This document shows, in pieces, positions 19,694 through 30,600 of a DNA stretch of 64,000 nt; positions within the stretch are counted from its first letter, which is position 1; every line of letters starts with the position of its first letter. The notes under the pieces were generated by a model, which was not told the DNA's origin, did not search any database, and saw only the letters and a program-made list of their open reading frames with translations. The DNA is from Datisca glomerata. Lineage: Eukaryota > Streptophyta > Magnoliopsida > Cucurbitales > Datiscaceae. The stretch covers positions 39,178 through 103,177 of the forward strand of contig QANY01013836.1 of assembly GCA_003255025.1 (NCBI GenBank), read 5' to 3'. The translations under genes and the position numbers were made by a program.

Positions 19694-20170
19694 TGTAATG
19701 GGGGGAAGTAAACAGGAAAAAAACCGCTATCAAAGACACGTGTGCAAAAAGAGCCAATTGGGAGAGAATGCAAGGATCACCTACGTGGCAGAGCGGGAGA
19801 AGACGAATTCAAAAATAAAGGACATGATTGTATGGCGAAGCTCCACTCAGCAGTATAAGCCGAAATCCATAAATCTCGGAGAATATTCTTGGAATCTCCT
19901 AATTATGGCTGTAAATTCCTCAAATTTGATTGTAATTTCACAATTGTGATTATATTTTCCTAGAATACGGTCAATATTCCATTTATAAGAGGATATTTCG
20001 GTTTTTGAAGATAAGACTAGTTCTTGAGAATGATCTATAAATAGAGATTAATTGTAAGCTAAATGAATTCAAGAAAAAATCAATCCAGAATCTTTTTTCT
20101 CCGAGTGTTATTACTCTATTCTCTCGTATTTTCTATTATTTCCAACAGTGTGTGGAAAAAATTATTTACA
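19694..20170 (+). repeat. 3' LTR of the Tat/Retand-like element
   Basis: Begins TGTAATGGGGGG, ends TTATTTACA, followed by the CTTAC duplication at 20171-20175. TATA box at 20036-20043. Slightly longer than the 5' LTR because of a 5'-end insertion. Confidence 0.93.
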
Positions 20171-20175
20171 CTTAC

Positions 20176-20885
20176 CAAAAAATATTTCATTTATATTAAT
20201 AATTCGTAAAACATATAACATCTTCAGTCCACCAATCATTTTTTCATCAAATTTCAATTTCTAGCATTTATAGTATCTGGAAATCAAAATCTTTTGCTCT
20301 TATCCTGCACATCCATCTACAAAGTGTCTGACAAAACAATAATAGATAACTATGTTTAAGAAATAAAACAAACATTTTCTTACAATCAACTTTTTTATCC
20401 ATACGTCCCCTACAATGAAAAATTAAACTCATGAATTCTACCTATTATAGTATAAAGAAGTACTAAACGAAAATCATGTTAAGAATTCTTGAATAATATA
20501 TTTTCAAACAAATATCTATAATAATCGAGGAACAGGAAAAATAGAGTGTCATTAGAGAGGATTGCTAGTTCTTACTCCAGCATGCAAGTTCCATTTCAAA
20601 GAAGGACTACGTATCATGATAATTTCTATTTTGTCGAGCCCTGCTTTGATCTCTGGTTTGATGGTTGTACGTGCTAAAAGTCTGGTACATTCTATTTTGT
20701 TTCCCATCCCAGTCTTTCGCAACACTTTGGTTGTGGGATGGGAACACTGTTAGTTAATTCACGTATTATATGCGTATTTTTTATTTTTCAAATTTTATGG
20801 CTCGTTCCCGAATTTCTCTAAAAAGTATAGAAAAATTCGTGTATTTTCTTAATCCCTCTCCTGTATAATATTTGCATCCATATTT
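20176..20885. other. AT-rich spacer, nothing recognised
   Basis: No ORF over 63 codons and no repeat pairing seen. Confidence 0.5.
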
Positions 20886-20889
20886 TTCT

Positions 20890-21045
20890 TGGTAGACATA
20901 GCTCAGTGGCAACGCGTGCTCTCGAGCAGTCTTCTCCCATGTTCAATTCCGTGATGCTGCATAAATTAGTTTTATTCTTTTCCCTCTTTTTTTGCTTTTT
21001 ATTATTCATTTTACTCTTTTCTTTTATCATGCATTTTTTTTTTTA
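20890..21045 (+). mobile_element. tRNA-derived SINE-like sequence
   Basis: GGTAGACATAGCTCAGTGGC contains a good Pol III A box (TAGCTCAGTGG, 20899-20909) and GTTCAATTCC (20941-20950) is a good B box about 31 bp later, the spacing found in tRNAs. The sequence cannot fold as a complete tRNA (no matching acceptor or anticodon stem), and a T-rich tail follows (20965-21045). This is the layout of a plant SINE head plus T-rich end. No target duplication identified. Confidence 0.5.
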
Positions 21046-21099
21046 CAAAATATTTTACTTTTTCCTTTTATTAGGTACTTTAGTTTATAAATTGTTGTT

Positions 21100-21540
21100 A
21101 ATGATAATTTTTTTAATTAAATATAATAATAAATAAAAATCAAAGTCAATGATAATGAAATATTTATTATTCTAGAAATATGAATGTAATATTGTTATAT
21201 ATTGAATAATATATAAAAATATTTTATTCAATTGAGTACATAAGCTATTTATCAACTCTACTTATTTTCATATTTTAGATAATCAATTATTCGATAATTT
21301 ATTATCTAATTAGTGAAATTATAAATGGTTTTTCAATGTAATGAATGATTCTTTTCGAATATGAATATATTATTATTGTATATTAAATAGTATGCTAATA
21401 CTATATTTTTTAATTGAATAAAAATGTATTTGTCAACACGACTTGATTTTATATTTTTTATAATCAATTATTCGATGATTTACAATCTAATTAGTTAAAT
21501 CATTAAAGGTTTTTCATTATGATGAATGATTATTTTGTCT
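21100..21540 (+). repeat. ~181-bp AT-rich tandem repeat, about 2.5 units
   Basis: AATCAATTATTCGAT occurs at 21281 and 21462; each is followed by (G/A)AT(T/G)TA..ATCTAATTAGT and TTTTTCA(A/T)T(G/A)T(A/G)ATGAATGATT. A partial earlier unit starts near 21100. Confidence 0.7.
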
Positions 21541-21651
21541 TTTTATCTTATAAATGTTATATATTTTTCTAAGTATTATATGTTTGCAATCCGTATTTTT
21601 ATACCAAAATTTTCAAATTGAAATGTATTATACACGTTCAATAACCATATC

Positions 21652-21659
21652 CGAACTAT
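21652..21659. repeat. 8-bp target duplication CGAACTAT, left copy
   Basis: Identical CGAACTAT at 21652-21659 and 22281-22288 flank the MITE. An 8-bp duplication is diagnostic of the hAT superfamily. Confidence 0.92.
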
Positions 21660-22280
21660 TAGGGGTGTTCAACAGTCGGTCTGTCAGATTTTTAGAGGAA
21701 AACGAGACCAGACCGAAAATTACGATCCTCCTATACGGAGGACCAAACCGACTAAAACACTACAAAAAATTCGAACTGACCAGACCGAACTTCAACGGTC
21801 GGTTCAGATGGATTTTACGGTTTAAGTACGCATTTTATACGCATGATAAATACACATAATTTTCAGATTAAAAATTTAATACACGGTTAATACATTAAAC
21901 GTATTATACATGTGATAAATACGCCTTATTTCAAGACATGTTTTAATAGCACACACATGTGGACGATTACTTCATCATGAGGAGGCACATGTAGTACTTT
22001 TATAACTCATTGTCACATTATCTCTCTATTTTCTTTTCGATATGGGAATGGAGAAAAGTCACTTTTTACTTGACAAAATCACTTTATACACACACACACA
22101 CACATATATATATATATTATACGGTCGGTTTAGTCGGTCCAGTCCAAAATTGGTTGAAATTCTGCACCGAACCGAAAGTTCAGTTCTCTCTAAAAGGAGG
22201 ACCGAACCGACCAAATATGAGAAAAAACTATCCATACCGATCAACTTCGGTCCGGTCCGAACAGTTTTTGAACACCCCTA
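21660..22280. mobile_element. hAT-type MITE, 621 bp
   Basis: Perfect 13-bp terminal inverted repeats TAGGGGTGTTCAA / TTGAACACCCCTA. Subterminal regions are rich in CGGTC/GACCG and CCGAACCGA motifs in both orientations, as transposase-binding repeats would be. It encodes no protein, so it would need transposase in trans. A (CA)n(TA)n microsatellite lies inside (22087-22118). Confidence 0.93.
22087..22118 (+). repeat. (CA)n(TA)n microsatellite
   Basis: ACACACACACACACACA followed by TATATATATATA within the MITE. Confidence 0.9.
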
Positions 22281-22288
22281 CGAACTAT

Positions 22289-22946
22289 TACGTATTACGT
22301 ATCATTGACCGAATTTCGAATGTTTGACCATTTAATATTCGTGTTATACTTGCAGAATAATACTATATATTTTTTACATCCACGGATTAACTAACTATGG
22401 ACGGACTCATTAGAGAAGAAAGGGAAAAGATGTGTGATTGCATCTCTAAAATCTTATTATTTATAGGTAAATATTTCTTAATTATCAATTAAGTCATTAA
22501 GATTTATTAAACAATCTTTAATTCTATGAGTAATAAATGCTAATAGGCATCTTCAATGCCATAGCGTCCCTTGATTTTTTTTTTCTAAACGGCCACAATA
22601 AATATATATATAATTCACACTCCACATTCCCTTCATGTTTTTCAAGTAAATCGTTTGAAAAAAAAAATTAATTGTGTAACGCTTGTTTTTAACACATATA
22701 TTCACAATCCTTCAACTCTTTCTTACACCCATAAAGTTTTTTTAATGTATAATAACTTTTGGAGCATTACACATCTTGCAAGTCTTTTCATTTCTCCAAG
22801 TCATTTTCATGCTTTCAATTCTTTTAATTTCACCAAATCCTTTCATTTATCATAATATAACTAATTATTCTATTAAATATATTAAATAATTTTTTATATA
22901 TAAATGTATATTATTATTAGTTACTAATCGACATGTGACCTAATAN
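22289..22946. other. AT-rich spacer left of the viral insertion
   Basis: No coding signal. One ambiguous base (N) at 22946 falls at the edge of homology with the viral copies. Confidence 0.5.
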
Positions 22947-23440
22947 TAAGATGCAAGAATTGAACACAAAAATAAAAAATTGTATTGAGGTGCAAGATTA
23001 AAAACTTACACAAACAATATTTATTGGCAACAATTAAATAGTACTTCCGCTCACTATTTAACGTTGAAGAAAAAGAAGAAATATTTACAAAAGATGAGAA
23101 GAAGAAGAGGCTTCGTTTCACAAAAAAAGTTTTGCTCTTAAGTAGTCAAGAGTTGAAAACCAGTTCTGAGGAACAAATGGAAGAGGGCTACTTATTTATA
23201 GCTAAGTAAATTGGAGTTCACCGAAAATCCATCACTTACCTGAACTATTATATTCTACAAAAGTAAAAATATTTTACATTTATACTTTTGTCTAGTTTTG
23301 ACTAAGAATAATAAAAAAATATAAATAGTTAAATAATTATTCGACAACTAGTATAATAATTACATAAAGAGACAAATTACAAAGATTCTCTCGATAATTG
23401 TTATTTCAATTTTCGTGTCTTCATAATTGCTCTGAAATGA
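22947..23440 (-). promoter_or_regulatory. Viral 3' non-coding/promoter region, copy A
   Basis: Aligns with 39352-39790 over its whole length (for example AATTTAACGTTGAA / TATTTAACGTTGAA, GAGTTGAAAAC, GTTCTGAGGAACAAATGG, GGAGTTCACCG). No protein is encoded. The left edge marks the end of the viral array. Confidence 0.7.
23193..23200 (-). promoter_or_regulatory. Viral TATA box, copy A
   Basis: The minus strand reads AGCTATAAATAAG; the equivalent in copy B at 39588-39595 is GCTATAAATAGG. It lies in the conserved non-coding region (22947-23440 / 39350-39790) upstream of the primer site, where the pregenomic RNA promoter is expected. Confidence 0.65.
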
Positions 23441-23449
23441 TTATCGTCA

Positions 23450-24754
23450 TTGAAAAAGTCATTATGACTAGTGCTATTGACAAATGTTTGCCTTGAAGAT
23501 CATTATAATCGTTGTATTGTGCTGAGATGTCACCATAATACATCTTCAAAATTACTTTGATTCTTTGATTTTGTTCAAACATTGACATTTTGCCAATGAT
23601 GAATTTTTCGATTCATTCACTGATTGGTCTGAATTTATTCATCATTATTGATATTGATATTATCAAATGAGTCCTTCAATTGCTGAAGAATAACCTTTCT
23701 GGATGTTTAGTAGCTTGATTCTTCGGATGATTTAGAGTCAGATTCGTCATTCCAAAAGGAGAAGCATTTTTCGGACTAATTATTTCTCTAATTTGGACTT
23801 TGGCTTTGTGACATTCGATTTACCCTTTGAAGAGGGTTTGGACTTGGGTTTAATTTGTGGAGCTAGGTAAATTGGCTCATTAATCTTTAATGGAGCTTGG
23901 ATAAAATGATTTTCTAGTCTTATATTGGGATGAACAATCACAAGTTCATAATTGATGGATGCAATAATTTTCTGAATATTCAATTTATCCCACCACTTGA
24001 CATAGTATTCTTCAGTGAGGATTTCATTTTAAACCGAGTATTGTCATTTTAAAATCCAAAGTATTTTGTATTTGTTTGGAAAATAAAGTATTTGGGGAAA
24101 TGGGGCCTCAATTGGTGATGGCTTGTAAATCTTTAAAAAAATTGAAACCTTGTTGTAATTCAATTGGAAAAAGCTCTGAGGTAAGATCATGAATGGACCA
24201 CCATTTTAAGAACCAATTTGGAAAACCAATTTTGAAATTCTTATCGAAATTCATAAACCAAAAGTAAAAAAATTACTATTTTGATGTAGAAAAATCATGT
24301 ACCATGCATCAATATAGTCAAAATAATTATTGTTTTTATTTAAAAGTATTTTGAAACTTGAAAGATGAATTTCTCAATCCTCCATAGTTATTATCCTAAT
24401 GATAAAGAAAGAATGATAAATAACCCTTTCCTCAGAATTTTCGAATGGGCTATTTTTTATGGATTTTGTATCTCTGTAGAAACTGAGATTTTTATTGTCT
24501 CTAGGGACTTCATGGAGTTTTGGAATGAAATGGGCTTTGGCTATTTGTTATGGAACATTCGGATGAGTAAATGGAGGCTCAATATGAAAGAGATTTTCGC
24601 TGTGTATTATTTGAAAATATGAAATTGGTTGGTCAAGTGATTGAGCATTAAAAGATCGAGTATTTGAGAAAGTGTCAAATTATTTAACCAGAGTTGATTG
24701 GTAATCGGGTCTGATGAACCCAAATATTGTTGATTGGGTTTGGTTAGGAGTAGA
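23450..24754 (-). pseudogene. Viral C-terminal ORF, copy A
   Basis: Aligns with 39990-41340 of copy B. The minus-strand frame 23780-23983 ends in a very basic tail ('KPKSKPSSKGKSNVTKPKSK'); upstream is an aromatic-rich domain recognisable only in pieces because of stops. Its biochemical role is not inferred. The coding region is cut at 24754 by the CACTA transposon and resumes at 33629. Confidence 0.65.
24752..24754. repeat. CACTA target duplication AGA, left copy
   Basis: AGA at 24752-24754 and 33626-33628 flank CACTAC...GTAGTG. With one copy removed the viral sequence aligns through this point with copy B at 41337-41350 (GGAGTGGAAGACTCC). Confidence 0.93.
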
Positions 24755-24760
24755 CACTAC

Positions 24761-26000
24761 AAGAAATATGGTATTTTGCAAAAGGCAGATAGCCCCATGA
24801 AAAGTAATCCATAGAGTTCATGCAGCGCCTGTGACAACCCCACATATTAAAAATCAGTGTTTTTCGCGAGATGCAACGCCTCCTATGAAGACTCCTGTGA
24901 TATCTTACTTTTTACATAATTTTTTGATTCCTATAGAACGGTGTTTAATAAGATTTTACGACTCCTGTTACTTTTATTCAACATGCCTTTTTAATTCTCA
25001 TGAATTAATATTCACAGGTATTTTTGTATCCTATTAAATCAGATATCATTAGATTTTTTGAATCTTATTCATATATTTTTTATTATAAATTAGGGAAAAT
25101 AGCAGGAAAATGCAGGTTTCGGAGGTGGAGTTGTAAAAATGGCCAAAAAAATTTTATTTGCAATAATGGCCAAGTATGACCGTCGTAAATAATTTATTAA
25201 CTTAAATTGCACAGTTGTAAGTATATTATTTACCATATTTTGGCATTTTTGCAATACAAAAATTTTCTAAACATTTTTGCAACTTAAGCTGGAAATGGGT
25301 CATTTTTACGATTCTCTCTATAAATTATACCTCTTATAAAGAGATTTTCCTGATATTTTATAAATATTATTTTTTTACAATCAATTTATATGCACATGTT
25401 TACGCACATGAACATATATCTATTTTTTTGTGCGACAATGAACTGTTAGCAGCAATAAAACTGCAGTAATAATTATTAAAATTTGTGCTAATAATGATAG
25501 AAGTAATACACTTTTTAGTGTCCATCCAACAGGTTTCAAAATCTATAATTACATGCTGACCCAGAATGTAGCAAGATTTTACTTGATTTCAATTTAGATA
25601 TCATAAAATAAACAAAAAGAGCCCGCATGAGGGATACACAATCGGCAAAAGCAATATATTGAGGAGTATGACTGGGTTTTCAAACAAGGAAATCTCATCA
25701 TATGACTTCTCACCATAAATAAAATGCAGAACAGATATCTTACCATGACTGAGAGAACTTGGGATAGAAATAGCTGAAAGAATGAACAGCCTAAACTACT
25801 GAAAGAAAGATTTGGCACACTTTAAATTAACATTTTTTCCTTTTAAACTTTTGCGTGGCTTGTGTTAGAAATATACACTTTCTGGTTCAAAAAGAATAAT
25901 AAGCTAAGTTTGCCTCAGAAATTAATCTACTGTTTATGTCACACAAACCTATCCCTACTAACTTGTGAGTGTCTCCTGCAGCTACCTATTTTGTAGAACA
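24761..26000. other. CACTA subterminal/non-coding DNA
   Basis: AT-rich, intron- or 3'UTR-like. Near the end are ATAAGATT(T)TACGACTCCTG-like motifs. No exon supported between 24761 and 26000; the minus-strand frame at 25594-25818 looks like noise. Confidence 0.5.
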
Positions 26001-26041
26001 TTAAACTCCTTCAGCAATTGGTCCGGCAGCGCTATTACCTC
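26001..26041 (-). pseudogene. Captured host gene, terminal exon
   Basis: On the minus strand an acceptor TGCATTTTCAG precedes 41 nt that read 'GNSAAGPIAEGV' and a TAA at 26003-26001. The two leading bases complete a codon with the single last base of the exon at 26566, giving 'SGKL-R-GNSAAGPIAEGV'. The phase match is independent support. Not recognised as any family. Confidence 0.55.
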
Positions 26042-26565
26042 CTGAAAATGCATTCGTATCAGCTAGTATATTTCAGTATATTTATCCATTTTCATGGCAA
26101 TACCACGAACTTGACAAGCTTTGTAAGGAGCAAAACTAATATGAGAAGGAGAAGGACCTAGCTTGTTTGGTCCTGAAAAGGAAACATTTATCTCTTGTGT
26201 TGTTTATGATAATGACAAAACCAAACAGCTTAAAAGCAGTGGGTTTCACAATGTACAGATACTCGTTTTCAGATTTTACAGATAAGAATGAACATTCAAG
26301 AGATCACTGTAATCGTGTTCAGCCAATTTTGAAAACGTCGCTATATTCATCATTTTATATGAATGAATTGAATAACTAAGAATAAAAAAGTGGAAGTTAT
26401 AGGATGCAGTTGCTTATTTATCATGTATCCTCAAAATATATCAAAACATGCACTCTTATCTTAAGCTATAATATAATAATTAGTTTATCTTAATCAATAT
26501 TACAAATGCAAAGCACTACAGAGAATAGAAGGGGGAAGTCGGGGCAAGTCAGGAAAGAAGCTTAC

Positions 26566-26726
26566 TCAACTTTCCAGAAACTGCAGATTCTCTTGAACAA
26601 ACATAAGCAATAAGAGGAGCTAAAAATAAGTAAATACCGTAACGACCGATCCAGAGCGGAAGCCGTTCTTCAGCAATATCTCTTCCACACCATGCACCTC
26701 TGCTCTTCTCCAAAAGTAAAGCCAGC
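26566..26726 (-). pseudogene. Captured host gene, penultimate exon
   Basis: 161 nt on the minus strand between acceptor ATATTTGCAG (ending 26727) and donor GTAAGC (26565). One frame is open throughout: 'LALLLEKSRGAWCGRDIAEE', 'RLPLWIGRYGIYLFLAPLIA', 'YVCSRESAVSGKL'. The middle looks like one membrane-spanning helix. Two flanking splice sites, an unbroken frame and correct phase with the next exon indicate a real host-derived exon. I do not recognise the gene. Upstream exons are cut off at about 26816, where inverted Copia sequence begins. Confidence 0.6.
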
Positions 26727-26816
26727 CTGCAAATATAGCCTGGATTATCATTAGCAATTTTTGTGACATGTGAACCACAAAACGCATAAAAAGAATCTCA
26801 GTCAAATGCAAGAAAC

Positions 26817-28085
26817 GAAATGAGGAAGAATAATGGAGTTGGAGTATCTCAATTGGAGTACTCACAAATAATTTGGAGTTTAATATATATCATGAATTGC
26901 ACCAGGCCTGATATAGCCTATTCAGTAGAAAGGTTGGCAAGATATGCGAGTAATCCTGGACATGATCATTGGAGTGCATTGATAAGAGTACTAAGGTACT
27001 TAAAATTTACTATGAAGTATGGACTGCACGACTCAACCTATCCACCGGTGCTAGAAGGATTTAGTGATGCTAATTAGATATCAGACAGTTTAGAGACTAA
27101 ATCTACTAGTGGATATATTTTTACCCTAGGTGGTGGAGCTATCTCATGGAGGTCTACTAAGCAGACCTGTATAGCTCGTTCAACTATGGAATCAGAATTC
27201 ATAGCTTTGGACAAGGCTTGTGAAGAAGCATAATGGCTCAGGAATTTCTTGGAAGATATTCCGGTGTGGCTAAAACGAGTATCAGCAATATATGTCCACT
27301 GTGACAATATGGCTACAACCTTTAGAGCAAAAAATAATGTGTATAATGGTAAATCTAGGCATATCAGACGAAGACAAAATATCATTAAGTAGTTTCTCTC
27401 CAATGAAGTGATTTCCTTAGACTTTATAAGGTCAAAGGAGAATCTTGCTGATCCTTTGACTAAAGGTTTGTCTAGGGAATAAATAAAACAAACATCGAGG
27501 GGAATTAGCTTAAAGCCTATTCAATGAATCATTCAGGTGGTAACCTAACCTAGTTGACTGGAGATCCCAAGATTTAGGTTCAATAGACAAACTGACAGGA
27601 ATGATTCACGGAACACACAACGAAACTTTGTTTCTTCCCATTTCTATGATGTAATGAAAGTGTGTTGTCTGTCAACGATAAAAATGTATACTTAGTATTT
27701 AATGATGTTTATATCTTGCTTACAAGAGGAGTATAGACAGAATACTCTTAATCATCATCACTCATGTGAGAGTAGAAGTGGGATCGCTTCTATAAGAGGT
27801 CTGAATGGCTTAACCTCTCTAAAGCTCTCATGAACTCGGGATATGTTCAGGACCAAAATGAACAAAATTATATGAACTCAGATGTATTAAGATGAGATAT
27901 GTGTGAAATTTGTTGTCTGGGTTTATCTCAGAGGAAGTTCAGTTCAAGAACGTAGTTTACTATTCTTCAGAATAAATCCGATAAATTTTTACTACGGAAG
28001 GTTCAAGTCCAAAAGACACATCTCCTGATGCATATCTCATTTTCTCTCTCTCATGTTGTTGTCTAGCTAGGACACATTTCATTCA
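26817..28085 (+). pseudogene. Copia RT C-terminus and RNase H (inverted half)
   Basis: The plus strand reads '[20 protein letters not shown]', '[20 protein letters not shown]', a stop near 27074, '[20 protein letters not shown]', '[17 protein letters not shown]', 'VHCDNMATTF' and 'SKENLADPLTKGLSRE'. These are the Ty1/Copia C-terminal RT and RNase H blocks in the right order. Orientation is opposite to the rest of the element at 29370-32437. A short stretch of RT between the two halves is missing. A 3' untranslated region and the polypurine tract ATGTGGGGGAT (about 28085-28094) follow. Confidence 0.88.
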
Positions 28086-28095
28086 TGTGGGGGAT

Positions 28096-28941
28096 TTTTG
28101 AAGATAATAAAGGATAGAGAAGTCAAAGGAAAGAAATAAAAGAAAAAGTGTGGATGAGAGTGCATGATGTGAAATAGAGCGGGATTTAGATCCACATTGG
28201 AAACTCAAGGAAAAGATGTTGAGTTTATAAATTCAACTCTCATGCCTTGGGGTTAGCCCCAAGAGGCACCCCACATTTTGTGGGGAAGGGAGGACCTAGA
28301 TGGCATATGGTCCTCCCCTCACACACGCACCACCGCCGTCACCGTCTGTCCAGCCGGCTCGGCTCGGTTCGGTCCGGTCCGGTCCGGATCAAAAAATTAT
28401 TTTCTGGACAAAATTTATTTTGATTATTTATTTGGAGATGAAGGATTGGAGCTTTGAATTTGTCAAAGCTAACAAATATCTCCATAGAATATGTGCTGGA
28501 TTATCTGTAGAAGATAATTAGAAAATTAATTATCTTCATTATCCTTATTTTCGTGCATGATCTTATCAGCACTAACCAACCTTTTTTACTTGCTCCCCAA
28601 ACTGTACAGATAATTCTGAAAGAGTCTGAGTAATTGGTTGCTATACTCAGGCTTAGATCGTTGTATCCTGCAGAGTCGATTCATCGTAGTATCCAAGCAC
28701 CCTGTGGAGGACGATTATTGTCCTTAGGACATTGCTCACGAGCAATCCTCGATCTTCATCTAATTCTGCTTTAATAATTACAATTTCAGTTGTCTTTGTT
28801 TTCTATTTATTTCCGTATTTTCCGTATAGAAGTCCTGATAATTTTCATTGCCATCGTTTATGTTGCGTTTAAGTTGTATTCGTTCTATTTCATTGTATTG
28901 TTGGTTTATGAAAATGTCTTGTTCCATCACTACGAACAACA
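28096..28941 (+). repeat. Copia 3' LTR (inverted half), 846 bp
   Basis: Begins TTTTGAAGATAATAAAGG and ends ACGAACAACA, matching (inverted) 32455-32775 at both ends: GGGGTTAGCCCCAAG, CACCCCACATTTTGTGGGG, GGGAGGACCTAGATGGCA. It has about 525 bp more than the 5' LTR copy, in the interval 28370-28900, so one LTR has an indel. Hairpin-forming palindromes (CCTTGGGGTTAGCCCCAAG, CCCCACATTTTGTGGGG) lie near the middle. Confidence 0.88.
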
Positions 28942-29369
28942 AATAAGGTTGGGTACTCTGTAAAGCTTACACGACCATTTTACTCCATCCCCTATCTTTC
29001 TCTCTGTTAATATTATGCCATTCGGATTTTTGAGATTTTTTCCACTTTTTTCCACTTGCTTTCTTTCTACCCTTATCGTCTTTCATCCCGGGACAAGTGG
29101 GTGTGAATATTTTCTCAAATCCATCTCGAAACATTGACATATTGGATTAAAAAGTGGTAAAACTCTCTTAATTTGTAGAAAATTGGGTTCATTTAATCTC
29201 GTTTGACAAATTTGTGGTATCTCTCGCATGCTTTCAGCTTCAAAGTTTAAAGATGGTATTTATATGTTCATTGTGTTAGTAATTTTGGTTTTTAGCTATA
29301 TATTGCTCTCAGTCTTACATTGTTTTTCTTCTGGCTTAGAAATTGCTTTTGGTTTCAGCCAAGTGATGC
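28942..29369 (+). other. Inverted piece of CACTA/captured-gene DNA
   Basis: Starts AATAAGGTTGGGTACTC directly after the Copia LTR. It continues in frame the exon that ends at 32776-32780 (GATAA), reading 'KVGYSVKLTRPFYSIPYL', then becomes intron-like. An acceptor-like TTTGGTTTCAG occurs at about 29347-29357 just before the junction with minus-strand Copia sequence. Confidence 0.55.
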
Positions 29370-30600
29370 ATTCTCAGTTCGCTTTACTTGAATTCCAAGA
29401 ATAACATCTACTTGACCTAAGTCTTTCATGTCAAATTTAGAATTCCACATCTTCTTAGTAGAAGATATTATATCTTTATTCAATCCCACTATAAGCATGT
29501 CTCTACATATAAACATACTATGATGAATTTATCATTAGTACTTTTAATGTAGACACATTTATCACACTCATTATCTTAAATCCATTAGATAACATTGTGT
29601 GATCAAACTTCTCGTGCCATTGCTTTGGCGTTTGTTTTAATCCATAAAGAGATTTAACAAGTTTACAGACCTTTCGTTCTTGGCTTTTAACCATGAACCC
29701 TTCAAGTTGCTCAATGTAGTTACTACGTCCAATTCTCCATTTAAGAAAGCAGTCTTTACATCCATTTGGTGAATTTCTAAAGTATACAAAGCTGCTAGTG
29801 CAATCAGCATCCTGATAGATGTGGTTCTTGTCATTGGAGAATAGGAATATCAAAAAAGTCTATACATTTCTTCTGTCGGTATCATTTAGCTACCAACCGA
29901 GCTTTGTACTTTTCAAAAGTACAATCAGCTCTCAGCTTTCTTTTGAAGATCCATTTACAGCCTATTGGTTTATTCCTAGGAGGAGATCTACCAACATCCA
30001 TGTGTTATTTTGCATAATGGATTCTATCTCATTATCGACTGCTTGCTTCCAAAAAAGAGCCTCAGGGTTGGACATTGCCTTCTTATAGGTTTGAGATTCG
30101 ACCTCCATCAGGTATGTTACAAACTCTAGACCAAATGAGATACTCGTTTTAGCTCTTTTACTTATGCTAAGCTCAGGTTCAGATTCTTCATCAATCTGAG
30201 CTCTAGAAGAACTTTCTTCTAAACCTCGTTTGGCAGTTTGATTGTATCTTCCTCCCTTAAATGGAAACACATTCTCAACGAATTCAGCATTGACAGACTC
30301 CATAATAGGGTCGGTACTTATGTCAGAAATCTCTGACCTAATAATCAAAAATCTATATGCAGCACTATTTAATGCATATCCAATGAAAACACAGTCTATC
30401 GTCTTAAGTCCAAGCTTTACTCTTTTTGGCAACAGTACTTGTACCTTTGCGAGACACCCCCACACTTTTAAGATTTTATAGGAAGGTAACTTCCCTTTCC
30501 ACTCTTCATAAAGAGACTTGTTGGTCTTTATATGTGGAATCATGTTAAGTATGGTGTTTGCTGTAATCCAGAAATGTTTAACATACACTTCACCATATTT
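29370..30600 (-). pseudogene. Copia reverse transcriptase, N-terminal/central part
   Basis: Minus-strand frames give 'SYKILKVWGCLAKVQVL', 'KTIDCVFIGYALNSAAYRF', 'EALFWKQAVDNEIESIMQNN' and 'ALYTLEIHQMDVKTAFLNGE' (start of the RT core), 'CKLVKSLYGLKQTPKQWHEK' and 'DMKDLGQVDVILGI'. At the catalytic YVDD position (29498-29507) one base is missing from the two Asp codons, which abolishes the motif and shifts the frame. Further frameshifts are present. Sequence continuity stops at about 29370, where the inverted segment begins. Confidence 0.88.

Larger units (their letters stand above)
9930..20170 (+). mobile_element. Complete Tat/Retand-like Ty3/Gypsy retrotransposon
   Basis: Two direct LTRs (461 and 477 bp), both TG...CA, bracket 9.3 kb of internal DNA and are flanked by identical CTTAC. 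Internal order is leader, gag, protease, RT, RNase H, a second (archaeal-type) RNase H, integrase on the plus strand, then a minus-strand accessory ORF before the 3' LTR. The second RNase H and the antisense ORF are known features of the Tat lineage (Retand-type members). By eye the LTRs are about 85% identical over the aligned first part, so the insertion is old. All plus-strand ORFs carry stops and frameshifts. A 1.5 kb insertion sits at 16805-18311. Confidence 0.92.

Noticed and set aside
20890..20960. Genuine tRNA gene
   Set aside because: A and B boxes are present but acceptor, anticodon and T stems do not pair; a SINE head explains it better.
22059..22327. Overlapping ORFs of 61-105 codons in the MITE
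   Set aside because: They span TIR and microsatellite sequence, and all frames are open by composition.
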